A stretch of 64,000 nt of DNA from CAZPZZ01 sp964591245 (GTDB taxonomy: Bacteria; Acidobacteriota; Vicinamibacteria; Vicinamibacterales; UBA8438). A program made the translations under genes and the position numbers. This document shows, one piece after another, positions 17,620 to 27,218 of the stretch. The notes beneath the pieces were generated by a model. That model worked only from the letters and a program-made list of their open reading frames with translations, was not told the DNA's origin and made no database searches. The stretch's first letter is position 1; each line of letters begins with the position of its first letter. The DNA lies in the NCBI GenBank assembly GCA_964591245.1, contig CAZPZZ010000004.1, positions 1 through 64,000 of the forward strand. Reading direction: 5' to 3'.

Positions 17620-18479
17620 GGTCTCCGGGGCGGCCTCGCGGGCATCGTCGTCCGGCGACGACGTTGGATCTCGCCAGGGTTCTCAGTGATCGCCTGAAGC
17701 AACCGCTCCGCCTCTTCCTGGGTCAATTCACCAGGTTGAGACTGTGGGTCACCCTCCGACTGACCAGACTGATCTGGAGACTCCTCACCATCAGACGGCG
17801 TACCCTCAGGCTGATCGTCCTCGTCGGGATCTTGCTGAGGTTGTTCCTCATTCGCCTGATTCTCTTGCTCCGGATCTTGATTGGAGTCTTGTGATGACCG
17901 TTGGCCCTGATCATCATCATCTGACTCTGATTCGCTCTGTTGGGAGTCCTGATCGCCCTGCTGCTCACCGTCCTCGTTTTGGTCCTGGTTGTCGTCCTGT
18001 TCCTCTGATTCGTCGGATGAGTCCTGCTGCTGTTGCTCCTGCTGCTGCAATTGCTCCAGCGCCAACTCCAGATTGTGTTTCGCATCTCCGTCCGATGGAT
18101 TCCGTCGCAACGCTTCCTTGTACGCCTCGACCGCCGGTTGGAGTTGCTGCTGCCGATACAAGGTGTTACCGAGGTTGTACCAAGCACCCGCCGCGATGAC
18201 TGGATCATTGCTGGTGGCTGCCTGTTCATAGGCTTCCAGTGCCCGCTGAAAATCCTCCGATCGGTACATGGCGTTGCCATCATTGAAAGGCACGACCGGA
18301 GAGTTCGGAGCCTGACGCAACGCCTCCAGATAGCGTTCGTGCGCCTCCTGAAATTGGCCCTCCTCGTAGAACCGATTCCCCTCGGCAACCTCACTACGCC
18401 CCGGCTGCGCTGTAGCGAGCGGAGTCGCTCCCAATCCGCCAAGCACCACGCTCCAGGCGATCCAGAAGAATCGTGTCAC
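17613..18479 (-). CDS. batC: BatC-like TPR protein with acidic low-complexity tail
   Basis: A 288-residue exported TPR protein beginning with GTG that overlaps the stop of batB (GTGA). After a signal peptide come three TPR units (FYEEGQFQEAHERYLEAL; AMYRSEDFQRALEAYEQA; TLYRQQQLQPAVEAYKEAL). About residues 155-255 are almost only Gln, Glu, Asp, Ser and Asn and must be disordered and highly acidic. The tail LTQEEAERLLQAITENPGEI with a run of arginines is the short conserved end of BatC proteins. The acidic stretch may bind divalent cations or partners; that is inference. Confidence 0.85.
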   Translation of the reverse strand: MTRFFWIAWSVVLGGLGATPLATAQPGRSEVAEGNRFYEEGQFQEAHERYLEALRQAPNSPVVPFNDGNAMYRSEDFQRALEAYEQAATSNDPVIAAGAWYNLGNTLYRQQQLQPAVEAYKEALRRNPSDGDAKHNLELALEQLQQQEQQQQDSSDESEEQDDNQDQNEDGEQQGDQDSQQSESESDDDDQGQRSSQDSNQDPEQENQANEEQPQQDPDEDDQPEGTPSDGEESPDQSGQSEGDPQSQPGELTQEEAERLLQAITENPGEIQRRRRTTMPARPPRRPW

Positions 18480-19507
18480 CTAAACCTCCCCGACCAGCCG
18501 AGACTGACCCGTCGGCGGTCCGGCACGAGCACCTCGACGACGAGCAACAACAGCGCCAGCCCGAGAAATAACTGATATTGCTCGTCGAAGACCGTCACCT
18601 GCTCCTGATCGAACTCTTGCCCTTCTCCGGCCGTCACCTCCTCGGCCAGCAGTTCCAACTCTGTCCCGGTAGCCGACGCATGATAGTAGAGGCCACCGGT
18701 GCGGACAGCCATCGCCTGCAACGTGGCCTCGTCAAGCCTCGTGGTCACCACCGCGCCTTCGCCGTCGCGCTTGAACCCCCGGCTACGTCCCTCCGCATCG
18801 AGTTCAGGAATTGGTACGCCTTCGGACGAACCGATACCCACGCTATAGATGCGAACACCTTCCTCGACGGCGCGCTCTACCGCGCTTTCAACCTCACCCT
18901 CATGATCCTCACCGTCGGTGATCACGACGAGCACGCGATGTCGCCGGTCGGTCTCCGAAAACGCTTCAAGCGCAACGGAAACAGCCTGGCCGAGGTTCGT
19001 CCCCTGTAACGACATCATTGCAGGATCCATGGCATTCAGAAACAGGGTGGCGGCGCCATAGTCAATGGTCAGGGGACTCTGCACGAAGGCCTCTCCCGCG
19101 AAGGCCACCAGCCCAATCCGATCGCCATCCAATCGGCCGATCAGGTCTGCAATCGCTAATTTGGCCCGCTCTAGACGATTTGGAGCAATATCTTCCGCCA
19201 CCATCGAAACTGAAAGGTCCAATGCCACGACGATATCTTGCCCCTCGCGACGTACGGTTTCGACCCGGGTCCCGAACTGTGGCCGAGCCAGCGCGGTCAC
19301 CAACAGACCCACCGCCATAACGTACAACACCGTCTTGGCCATACGCCCAGGACGATTAACCGTGGACGTCAGGCGCTCCAGGAGTGTTGGGTCAGCGATC
19401 AGTAACAGATCGCGACAACGGCGAACGTGCGCCCACCAGGCCAGCCCTACGAGAACTGGAATCACGACGTACGCGAACAACATCTGCTCCGCAGCGAACC
19501 TGAACAT
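18476..19507 (-). CDS. batB: BatB-like von Willebrand factor A membrane protein
   Basis: A 343-residue protein with an N-terminal hydrophobic segment, a second at about residues 58-72 (VLYVMAVGLLVTALA), a VWA domain, and a C-terminal transmembrane helix (LFLGLALLLLVVEVLV). The metal-ion-dependent adhesion site is intact: DLSVS for DxSxS, a threonine in QGTNLGQA, and ITDGEDHEG for the distal Asp. VWA domains of the BatA/BatB pair are predicted to bind proteins extracytoplasmically. It begins 42 bp after batA ends, the largest gap inside the operon. Confidence 0.88.
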   Translation of the reverse strand: MFRFAAEQMLFAYVVIPVLVGLAWWAHVRRCRDLLLIADPTLLERLTSTVNRPGRMAKTVLYVMAVGLLVTALARPQFGTRVETVRREGQDIVVALDLSVSMVAEDIAPNRLERAKLAIADLIGRLDGDRIGLVAFAGEAFVQSPLTIDYGAATLFLNAMDPAMMSLQGTNLGQAVSVALEAFSETDRRHRVLVVITDGEDHEGEVESAVERAVEEGVRIYSVGIGSSEGVPIPELDAEGRSRGFKRDGEGAVVTTRLDEATLQAMAVRTGGLYYHASATGTELELLAEEVTAGEGQEFDQEQVTVFDEQYQLFLGLALLLLVVEVLVPDRRRVSLGWSGRFR

Positions 19508-19549
19508 AGTGCTCTGTGTCAGCCGATGGTGGCGATCACCATGCCATTC

Positions 19550-20542
19550 TCACGGTAACCGCCGCATGACAGTGGCCCCCAGACCAAACTCAAGGAATAG
19601 GAGCCCCATGCCAAGCAACAAGGGAACGTGGAACAGCTCTCCGTACCGGGTGAACTGTTCAACTTCAATCTCAGTCGTCTCCAATGCATCAATTTCCGCG
19701 TAGATTCGTTCCAGACTCTCTCGATCGGCGGCACGGAAGTACTGGCCTCCGGTGAGGCTCGCCGTTTCTTGTAACGTCTCCTCATCGATGTCAACACGAA
19801 TCTGGGCATAGCGGCGACCGAAGAGCGGATCGTCCACAGGTACGCGTGCGACGCCCTGCGTCCCGGCCCCAATGGCGTAGATGCGGACGCCAAGTGCCTG
19901 TGCCATCTGAGCGGCAGTAACCGGATCAATTTCACCTCGGTTGTTGCGCCCATCGGTCAGCAACACAATGACCTTTGACTCCGCATTGGAGCCCTGTAAT
20001 CGCTTGACCGCCGTCGCCAGTCCCATACCAATGGCGGTGCCATCTTCGACGATGCCGGTCTCGAGTTCGCCCAGGATTGTGGTCACAACGTCGTAGTCCA
20101 ATGTCAGCGGCACCTGCGTGAACGCATCGCCGGCGAACACGACCAGACCAATCCGATCATTTCGACGCCCCTCGACAAAATCCGCGGCTACCTGCTTCGC
20201 CGCGACGATCCGATTGGGCTCCAGATCTTCGGCGAGCATTGAACTTGACAGATCAAGCACGAGAATAATGTCGATACCGTCCGTCGTCACGTTCTCCGCC
20301 GTGAGCCCGGTCTGAGGACGCGCGAACGCCACAATACATGCAATCAAGGCCAAGGTACGCAGGGCGAACAGCACATGTCGGCGGCGCCCCGTCTGTTGGT
20401 GATCCGCCCGTCGCACAATGGCAACCGAGGAATAGCGAAGGGCAGCGCCCTGTTGGCGTCCGCGGATGACATACCAGTACACGAGGAGCGGAACGGCCGC
20501 GAAAAGCAGCAAATACAGCGGGTCGGCAAATCGATAGATCAT
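19550..20542 (-). CDS. batA: BatA-like von Willebrand factor A membrane protein
   Basis: A 330-residue VWA protein with hydrophobic segments at about residues 10-27 and 60-76 and one at the C-terminus (LFHVPLLLGMGLLFLEFGLG). The MIDAS is complete: DLSSS (DxSxS), DGTAIG and LLTDGRNNRGEID. It and BatB are clear paralogues of about the same length and membrane plan. The start overlaps the stop of the upstream gene by four bases. The function of Bat VWA proteins is known only genetically, in envelope stress, oxygen tolerance or motility depending on the species. Confidence 0.88.
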   Translation of the reverse strand: MIYRFADPLYLLLFAAVPLLVYWYVIRGRQQGAALRYSSVAIVRRADHQQTGRRRHVLFALRTLALIACIVAFARPQTGLTAENVTTDGIDIILVLDLSSSMLAEDLEPNRIVAAKQVAADFVEGRRNDRIGLVVFAGDAFTQVPLTLDYDVVTTILGELETGIVEDGTAIGMGLATAVKRLQGSNAESKVIVLLTDGRNNRGEIDPVTAAQMAQALGVRIYAIGAGTQGVARVPVDDPLFGRRYAQIRVDIDEETLQETASLTGGQYFRAADRESLERIYAEIDALETTEIEVEQFTRYGELFHVPLLLGMGLLFLEFGLGATVMRRLP

Positions 20543-21555
20543 GCGACTTGACTAGTCTCCGGCGTATCCGAAACCAGTGGTTCAACGGGCTTGGTTGCAT
20601 CGACCAATCCGCGTGCCAACACCATGAGGTCAAGACACTCGGAAAGGTCCGGCTGAAATTTTGCAAATTTAACGAGATCGCAGCGGTCGAGCACTTGCCG
20701 GAACTGCGTCACAATACTGCTCTCGATCCCTTGATGACGCAATCCGGTTACCACCTCACCGGTTGTCATTTCCATGGCGTCCAGACCGAACCGCCCGTTC
20801 ACATAGACGCGCATGATGTCCGATAGACGAATGTGGTACGTCTTGATGTTCCCAGCCTCGAGCAATCCAGACGCTTCCAGTGCATCCAACGATTCCCAGG
20901 CGACAAGATGCGCCGGGGGCTGCGGAATGACCCCTACGGGAACCTCCGATGGCGTTCGCTGGCGGCGGCGCCGATAGAACCAAATCACCAAGAACGCGGC
21001 CACCGCGGCCATGATTAGCCAGGGGAGCAATCGCAGGACTTCGAACGGTATGGCCAACGGCCCTTTGATGTCGCGAAGCTCTCCACTTTCATCCCGACCG
21101 ACACTCTCAACGGTGACCGCGGTACCCTCGGTGACGACTACAACCGAATCGCCGGTCGGCGAGGCGACCTCCAACTCCAGCGTCGGAAACGGCAGCACGC
21201 CGAGTTCAAACGCGGTGACCGCTAACTCCAGGCGGGAACGATTCAACTGTTCGTCCGCCTCCTCGCTCAACCGTACCTCTCCCAGCACCTCAAACGGCGC
21301 CAGATCAAGAGGCTCCGGAAACACCACCTCAGCGTCTGGGTCATGGGTCACCGTGATGACCACCGTGACCGGGTCTCCGATCTGGATAACCTCTGGCGTG
21401 ATGGTCTGCTCAACCGTCGGGAGCACCACCTGGGCGACAGTTAATGAGGAGGTCAGCGCCAGGGTTGCAACCAGCACTATTGCCACCAATCGCTGACACC
21501 GCATTGGCGCCTGCACGACGTCGCGGTCAAACCGGATCACGCCACCCATCTTCAT
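20539..21555 (-). CDS. Bat-operon membrane protein with BatD-like N-terminal beta domain
   Basis: A 338-residue protein with a signal peptide (LVAIVLVATLALTSSLTVAQ), an Ig-like extracytoplasmic domain (TITPEVIQIGDPVTVVITVTH), a single transmembrane helix (LLPWLIMAAVAAFLVIWFY, near residue 195) followed by a run of basic residues, and a cytoplasmic helical domain of about 120 residues. This matches the gene often found between the DUF58 gene and batA, sometimes annotated only as hypothetical. Both ends overlap neighbours by four bases. The beta domain resembles the first part of BatD, suggesting a related binding role. Confidence 0.78.
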   Translation of the reverse strand: MKMGGVIRFDRDVVQAPMRCQRLVAIVLVATLALTSSLTVAQVVLPTVEQTITPEVIQIGDPVTVVITVTHDPDAEVVFPEPLDLAPFEVLGEVRLSEEADEQLNRSRLELAVTAFELGVLPFPTLELEVASPTGDSVVVVTEGTAVTVESVGRDESGELRDIKGPLAIPFEVLRLLPWLIMAAVAAFLVIWFYRRRRQRTPSEVPVGVIPQPPAHLVAWESLDALEASGLLEAGNIKTYHIRLSDIMRVYVNGRFGLDAMEMTTGEVVTGLRHQGIESSIVTQFRQVLDRCDLVKFAKFQPDLSECLDLMVLARGLVDATKPVEPLVSDTPETSQVA

Positions 21556-22426
21556 CGGAACCGTTTGGCTCGCTGCCGAAAAAAGCGCATCAGCCGATCC
21601 GCGTACGGACGGTCTGTCGTGATTTCGATGACATCGACGCCCGTTTTCCGGAACTCACGCTCACGTACTATCAGAGTCTCGGCAACATCTCGTTCGAATG
21701 CCGTTCGAAATCCAGGGTCTGACACATTGACAGTCACCTGCTCGCCGGTCTCGGCATCTTCAAGTTCGAGATACCCGACCGGCGGAAGATGTTGCTCCCT
21801 CGGGTCACTCATCCGGATGACCACCGTATCGTGTCTACGACCGGCGACCGCCAGCGCCTTGCGGTAGCCGGTCGCCAGGAAATCAGATACGACAAAAACC
21901 ACGGCGCGGCGCCGGACCACCCGGGCGAGATACTCGAGTGCACCGGCTACATCGGTACCGCGTCCTACTGGTCTGAAATACAAGAGTTCGCGCAACACAC
22001 GGAGTACGTGACGACGTCCTTTTCGAGGCGGTACAAACTTCTCGATACGGTCGCTGAAAATGATCAATCCCACCTTGTCATTATTGGTAATCGCAGAAAA
22101 CGCGAGGACAGCGCAAATCTCAACCGCAACTTCCCCCTTCATGCGAGACGCAGAGCCGAAATCACCGGATGCACTCACGTCCACCACCAGCATCACCGTG
22201 AGTTCCCGCTCTTCATCGAAAACCTTGACGAAGGGTGTGCCATTACGCGCCGTGACATTCCAATCGATATTGCGGATATCGTCTCCGTAGTGATATTCCC
22301 GCACCTCGGCGAAATTCATGCCTCGCCCTTTGAATACCGAGTGGTACTCACCCGAGAACACCTCATTCACGAGCCCCCGTGTCGCAATCTCGACCCGGCG
22401 TATCTGTTTGAAAATCTCGTGTGGGA

Positions 22427-22430
<4 letters not shown>
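21552..22430 (-). CDS. DUF58 domain protein of the MoxR/Bat operon
   Basis: A 292-residue protein with the DUF58 signature YHYGDDIRNIDWNVTARNG near residues 47-66, followed by a degenerate VWA-like fold (VMLVVDVSASGDFG retains DxSxS; VVFVVSDFLATGY). No signal peptide or membrane segment is evident, consistent with a cytoplasmic partner of MoxR. In the family, MoxR AAA+ ATPases and DUF58/VWA proteins form chaperone-like pairs. Its start overlaps the MoxR stop by four bases and its stop overlaps the next gene by four, so stoichiometric synthesis is likely. Confidence 0.88.
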
Positions 22431-23431
<1,001 letters not shown>

Positions 23432-23771
23432 CCTCTTGGGTCGGTGGGAGCACTCAGTGAGCCCCCTTCGAAACCTAGTATTCTACCTATTGAGCTGTCC
23501 CAGCGACGCAGGCCGTCAGGACGGCGCCGGCCCATTGCATACGGACGCCACGGACGACGATCCGTACACGGGTGGGAACGCAACCACAGGTCTGTGCACC
23601 GAAAATGCCGGACCGGGTCCCACCGACATCAGACGAATGTCTCGGCCAGAAAGTCGGAAGAGATGTAAAGTCGTGAAGCTCCCGATGGTAGAGTGAAGTT
23701 TCCTCTACACACGCCGAGGCCTCTTCGGGCCTGCATCGATGGGGAACAAGCCCCAACTGCGGAGACGTTCG
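23432..23771. other. Divergent intergenic region, no gene seen
   Basis: This 340-bp stretch separates the MoxR/Bat operon (minus) from the cytochrome c-quinoprotein gene (plus) and so should carry promoters for both. I find no RNA gene, no convincing sigma-70 box pair and no strong inverted repeat. If the longer start at 23739 is used for the plus-strand gene, the region shrinks by 33 bp. Confidence 0.5.
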
Positions 23772-25865
23772 ATGACGATTGGGACATGCGACAGAATGAG
23801 CCGGCTGGTCCTCCTCTTGGGAGCGATGACTTCCACAGCATCGGCCCAAACCGGTGGTCTGTATACGGTCGGCCAAGCGGACACTGGAGCACGCATATAT
23901 TCACGCTACTGCGCCACCTGTCACATGGCCGATTTGAGCGGCGCGTTTGAGGCTCCCCAACTGGCTGGCGCCAGCTTTCAGGCCATCTGGAGCACGCGAC
24001 CGACGAACGAGCTTCGAACCCTGATCCAAAATTCGATGCCCCCAGGCCAAGGCGGTGCGCTGGCCGACGACGAATACGACGGGCTCGTCGCATACATACT
24101 TCAAGCCAACGGAGTTCCGCTCAGACCTGGGGATCAAGCAACACAGGCCTCGACGTCGCCTGCAGCACCGCCCCGCGATGCGGAGCCGCCCACCGGAAGC
24201 ACTGCGGACACAACTGTCACCTACCAGGCTCTCGACACGTTCCAGCCGGTGACAGACGCGGCCCTGCGCAACCCGGATCCCGGTGATTGGCTGAACTATC
24301 GGCGTACGGACAATGCCTGGGGTTACAGCCCACTCGCTGAGATTACTCGCGAGAACGTGCATCAGTTGACCCTGGCCTGGGTGTGGGCAATGCCAGCCGG
24401 CAGTAACCAGCCTACGCCGCTGGTCTATGACGGCACCCTCTACCTTGCCAATCCGGGCAACCTCATCCAAGCGCTGGATGCCTCGACTGGCACACTGCTC
24501 TGGGAGTATCGCCGGCCGCTACCAGACGGGCTGCAGACGGGATTGATTCGAAATCTCGCCATTTACGAAGGCCTGATTTACCTGGCGTCCCGCGACGCGT
24601 TCCTTGTAGCCCTCGATGCACGCACCGGAGCTGTCGTATGGGAAACTCAGATCGCCGACTATCGCCAGGGCTATTCCAACTCCGCCGGGCCAATCGTGGC
24701 CGCAGGCAAAGTCATCAACGCGATCAACGGATGTGGTCGTTTTCAACCGGATAGCTGCTTCATCACAGCACACGACCCCTATACCGGCGAAGAACTGTGG
24801 CGAACGTTGACCATCGCAGGTCCCGGAAGTGTCGGTGGGGATACGTGGGGTGATCTATCACTGACGCTCCGTGGCGGAGGCGATTCATGGATCGCGGGAA
24901 GTTTCGATCCAGACCTCGGTCTGATCTATTGGCCGGTGGCCCAGGCCAAGCCGTGGGTCCCCGCCAGTCGTGGGCTCACCGTACATGACGCCGCCTTGTA
25001 TACGAATGCCACACTGGCCATCGACCCGGACGACGGGTCGATTCGCTGGTACTTCCAGCACGTACCTGGCGAGGCACTCGATCTCGATGAAGCCTTTGAA
25101 AAAGTTCTCATTGACGACGCACAAGGCCAGAAGGCGCTATTCACCATCGGCAAAAGCGGCGTACTCTGGAAGCTCGACCGGGAGACCGGAGCATTTCTTG
25201 GGCACGTAGAAACGGTCTACCAAAACGTCTTCGATCGGATCGATCCAGTAACCGGTGCGGTCACCTATCGTCAGGACATCGCGGAAGCGGGCATCGGCGA
25301 CTGGGTATCCGTTTGCCCAAGCACGGCGGGTGGCCACAACTGGCAAGCCATGGCGTACAGCCCAGAGGCTCGGACACTCATCATCCCACTCAGCCAGAGC
25401 TGCCTGGAAATCGCCGGGCGTGAGGTGCCACTCATCCCTGGGTCAGGCGGCACCCAGGCCGATCGCAAGTGGTTCGAAATGCCAGGAACAGGGGGAAACC
25501 TTGGCAAACTGGCCGCCTATGACATAGACACCCTCGAGGAAAAATGGAGTGTCGAGCAACGAGCGGCGCTGCTGACCGCTGTCCTCACGACAGCGGGTGA
25601 ACTCGCGTTCGCCGGTGATGTGGATCGCTATTTCCGCGCGCTCGACACACATACCGGTGAGGTACTGTGGGAGACACGGCTTGGCACGTCCGCCCAGGGA
25701 TTCCCGGTGAGTTTTCTCGCCGACGGCGAGCAATTCATCGCGGTCACGGCCGGCGTGGGCGGTGGGAGCCCCCGTCGTGTACCGATCCTGTTGAGCCCAG
25801 AGATTCACCACCCTGGCGTCGGCAACGCCTTATACGTCTTCAAGCTCGCTAACGCGCGGCGCTAG
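23772..25865 (+). CDS. Cytochrome c - quinoprotein (PQQ) dehydrogenase fusion
   Basis: A 697-residue exported protein. ATG 23772 is chosen for the GGAG site seven bases upstream and the signal peptide that follows (LVLLLGAMTSTASAQ); 23739 is an alternative. Residues about 35-105 are a cytochrome c domain with CATCH (Cys47, Cys50, His51) and a probable Met ligand in NSMPPG. After a Pro/Ala/Thr linker comes an eight-bladed PQQ propeller with blade motifs ALDASTGTLLWEY, ALDARTGAVVWE and ALDTHTGEVLWE. Fused heme proteins of this kind pass electrons from PQQ straight to heme c. Known quinohemoprotein alcohol dehydrogenases carry the heme at the C-terminus; here it is N-terminal. Substrate unknown. 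Confidence 0.88.
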   Translation: MTIGTCDRMSRLVLLLGAMTSTASAQTGGLYTVGQADTGARIYSRYCATCHMADLSGAFEAPQLAGASFQAIWSTRPTNELRTLIQNSMPPGQGGALADDEYDGLVAYILQANGVPLRPGDQATQASTSPAAPPRDAEPPTGSTADTTVTYQALDTFQPVTDAALRNPDPGDWLNYRRTDNAWGYSPLAEITRENVHQLTLAWVWAMPAGSNQPTPLVYDGTLYLANPGNLIQALDASTGTLLWEYRRPLPDGLQTGLIRNLAIYEGLIYLASRDAFLVALDARTGAVVWETQIADYRQGYSNSAGPIVAAGKVINAINGCGRFQPDSCFITAHDPYTGEELWRTLTIAGPGSVGGDTWGDLSLTLRGGGDSWIAGSFDPDLGLIYWPVAQAKPWVPASRGLTVHDAALYTNATLAIDPDDGSIRWYFQHVPGEALDLDEAFEKVLIDDAQGQKALFTIGKSGVLWKLDRETGAFLGHVETVYQNVFDRIDPVTGAVTYRQDIAEAGIGDWVSVCPSTAGGHNWQAMAYSPEARTLIIPLSQSCLEIAGREVPLIPGSGGTQADRKWFEMPGTGGNLGKLAAYDIDTLEEKWSVEQRAALLTAVLTTAGELAFAGDVDRYFRALDTHTGEVLWETRLGTSAQGFPVSFLADGEQFIAVTAGVGGGSPRRVPILLSPEIHHPGVGNALYVFKLANARR

Positions 25866-25943
25866 ACCCGGCACCTCATCCGTGCACCAGTGACCACACC
25901 CTCGTCTCGAAGATACCGCGAGGCGTCTGGGCGTACCACATCG

Positions 25944-26921
25944 CTACTGGCCGCCTTCGCGGTGCGCATTGTAGCGTTCTGCCCGCTCAACCATCACGGC
26001 AGTCTCGGTCAAATCAAGCCGTCGCTGGGCGTCGAGGGGCCTCGGGCCCGCATCACTGCCGCCAATCCGACCATCGCGCGCCAACGATGTCATCGCGGCG
26101 TCCATGGCTCCGAGAGCAATCGCCCCCATGGCACCAACGAAGAGCACGCTCACCCCGTTATCGCGAGCGTCAGCCACCGATGAAGCACTGGTCAAGATCG
26201 GCCGGCCCGCCATCTCGACAGCCCGCCGGCACTGGTCTAGCGGAATACCAGGAATGAAGATCAGGTCGCCGCCTTCCTCCGCGTACAGTGCTACCCGCTC
26301 CATTGCTTCCTCAAGCTCACCGCCGTCGGCAACAACATCGCTCCGCACAAGAAGGACAAGGTCCTGGTCCCGCCGGGCATCGACCGCCGCGTGCACCTTG
26401 TCCACCATCGCCGCGCGACTGAGAATCTTCCCCTCGTCGTAACCCGCGAGGTGTTTGGCGCCATAGAGGTCTTCGAACATGATGCACGCTGCGCCCGCCT
26501 TCTCCATCCGCTGGATCGTGCGGTACACGTTGAGTGGATTCCCGCCACCGTCATCCGAGTCGGCAATAATCGGCAGGTCAACGGCGTCCGACGTCCGGTT
26601 ACAGAATTCGACAAGGTCATCCACCGTGATCATGCCGAAATCGCCCGTTCCATATTTGCTGAGCGAGAGCGCACTCCCACCGGTCATCACCATCTCGAAC
26701 CCGTGCATGGCTGCCAACTTGGCAGTCGCGACATCGCCGCAATTAATGCACCGGCTGGGTTCGCCACGGGCCAAAAACTCCCGTAAGCGTGCCGCTGGAG
26801 TCTGCCCCGTCGATTGTGCAACCACAGGCGCTCCACCCGCCCAACGCTCCCCGATGAAACCGCCGGTCGCGAACCCGGCACCTTGCAGAAAACGCCGACG
26901 GCTTGGTCTGTCGTGCTGCAT
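25944..26921 (-). CDS. PEP mutase/isocitrate lyase-superfamily protein with Tat signal
   Basis: A 325-residue protein; start 26921 follows GGGAGATGACACG and opens a twin-arginine signal (PSRRRFLQGAGFATGG). The body is the PEP mutase/isocitrate lyase TIM barrel: ARGEPSRCINCGDVATAKL, IIADSDDGGGNPLNVYRTI, EKAGAACIMFEDLYGAKH, VLLVRSDVV and GGDLIFIPG. The metal-binding acidic residues (ADSDD, FED) are present, but the KKCGH loop of isocitrate lyases is replaced by GAKHLAG. Relatives include methylisocitrate lyase, oxaloacetate hydrolase and phosphonate enzymes, mostly cytosolic. Reaction here is unknown. It is convergent with the quinoprotein gene. Confidence 0.82.
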   Translation of the reverse strand: MQHDRPSRRRFLQGAGFATGGFIGERWAGGAPVVAQSTGQTPAARLREFLARGEPSRCINCGDVATAKLAAMHGFEMVMTGGSALSLSKYGTGDFGMITVDDLVEFCNRTSDAVDLPIIADSDDGGGNPLNVYRTIQRMEKAGAACIMFEDLYGAKHLAGYDEGKILSRAAMVDKVHAAVDARRDQDLVLLVRSDVVADGGELEEAMERVALYAEEGGDLIFIPGIPLDQCRRAVEMAGRPILTSASSVADARDNGVSVLFVGAMGAIALGAMDAAMTSLARDGRIGGSDAGPRPLDAQRRLDLTETAVMVERAERYNAHREGGQ

Positions 26922-27218
26922 CGTGTCATCTCCCAAAGAACAAAAGTGCCGTTTCAAGTCCAAGTATTTTACGGCACCCGCCCCGACGAACAGACGACGG
27001 AGGCGGCAGCGGAGAGAACCAAACCACGCCGTTAGAGAATGGTCAGTCCCACTTCCTCTCGGCGGCGCAGCTTGATCGGAGAGACGAGCCGTATAATGAT
27101 CTGGAGTTCGTTCGTCGTTGGCAACTATCCTCGTCGCTGAGACCGGAGTGCTGTCAACCTCGCGCACAGGCGCCCCGAGGGGGGAATCTCGTGCGCCGAT
27201 CCTGAGGAGGTACTAAGT

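Noticed and set aside
17620..18300. Possible coding repeats on the plus strand opposite the batC acidic tract
   Set aside because: The repetitive codons for Q, E, D and S on the minus strand create long open Leu/Val-rich frames on the other strand; only the minus frame has TPR motifs and operon overlaps.
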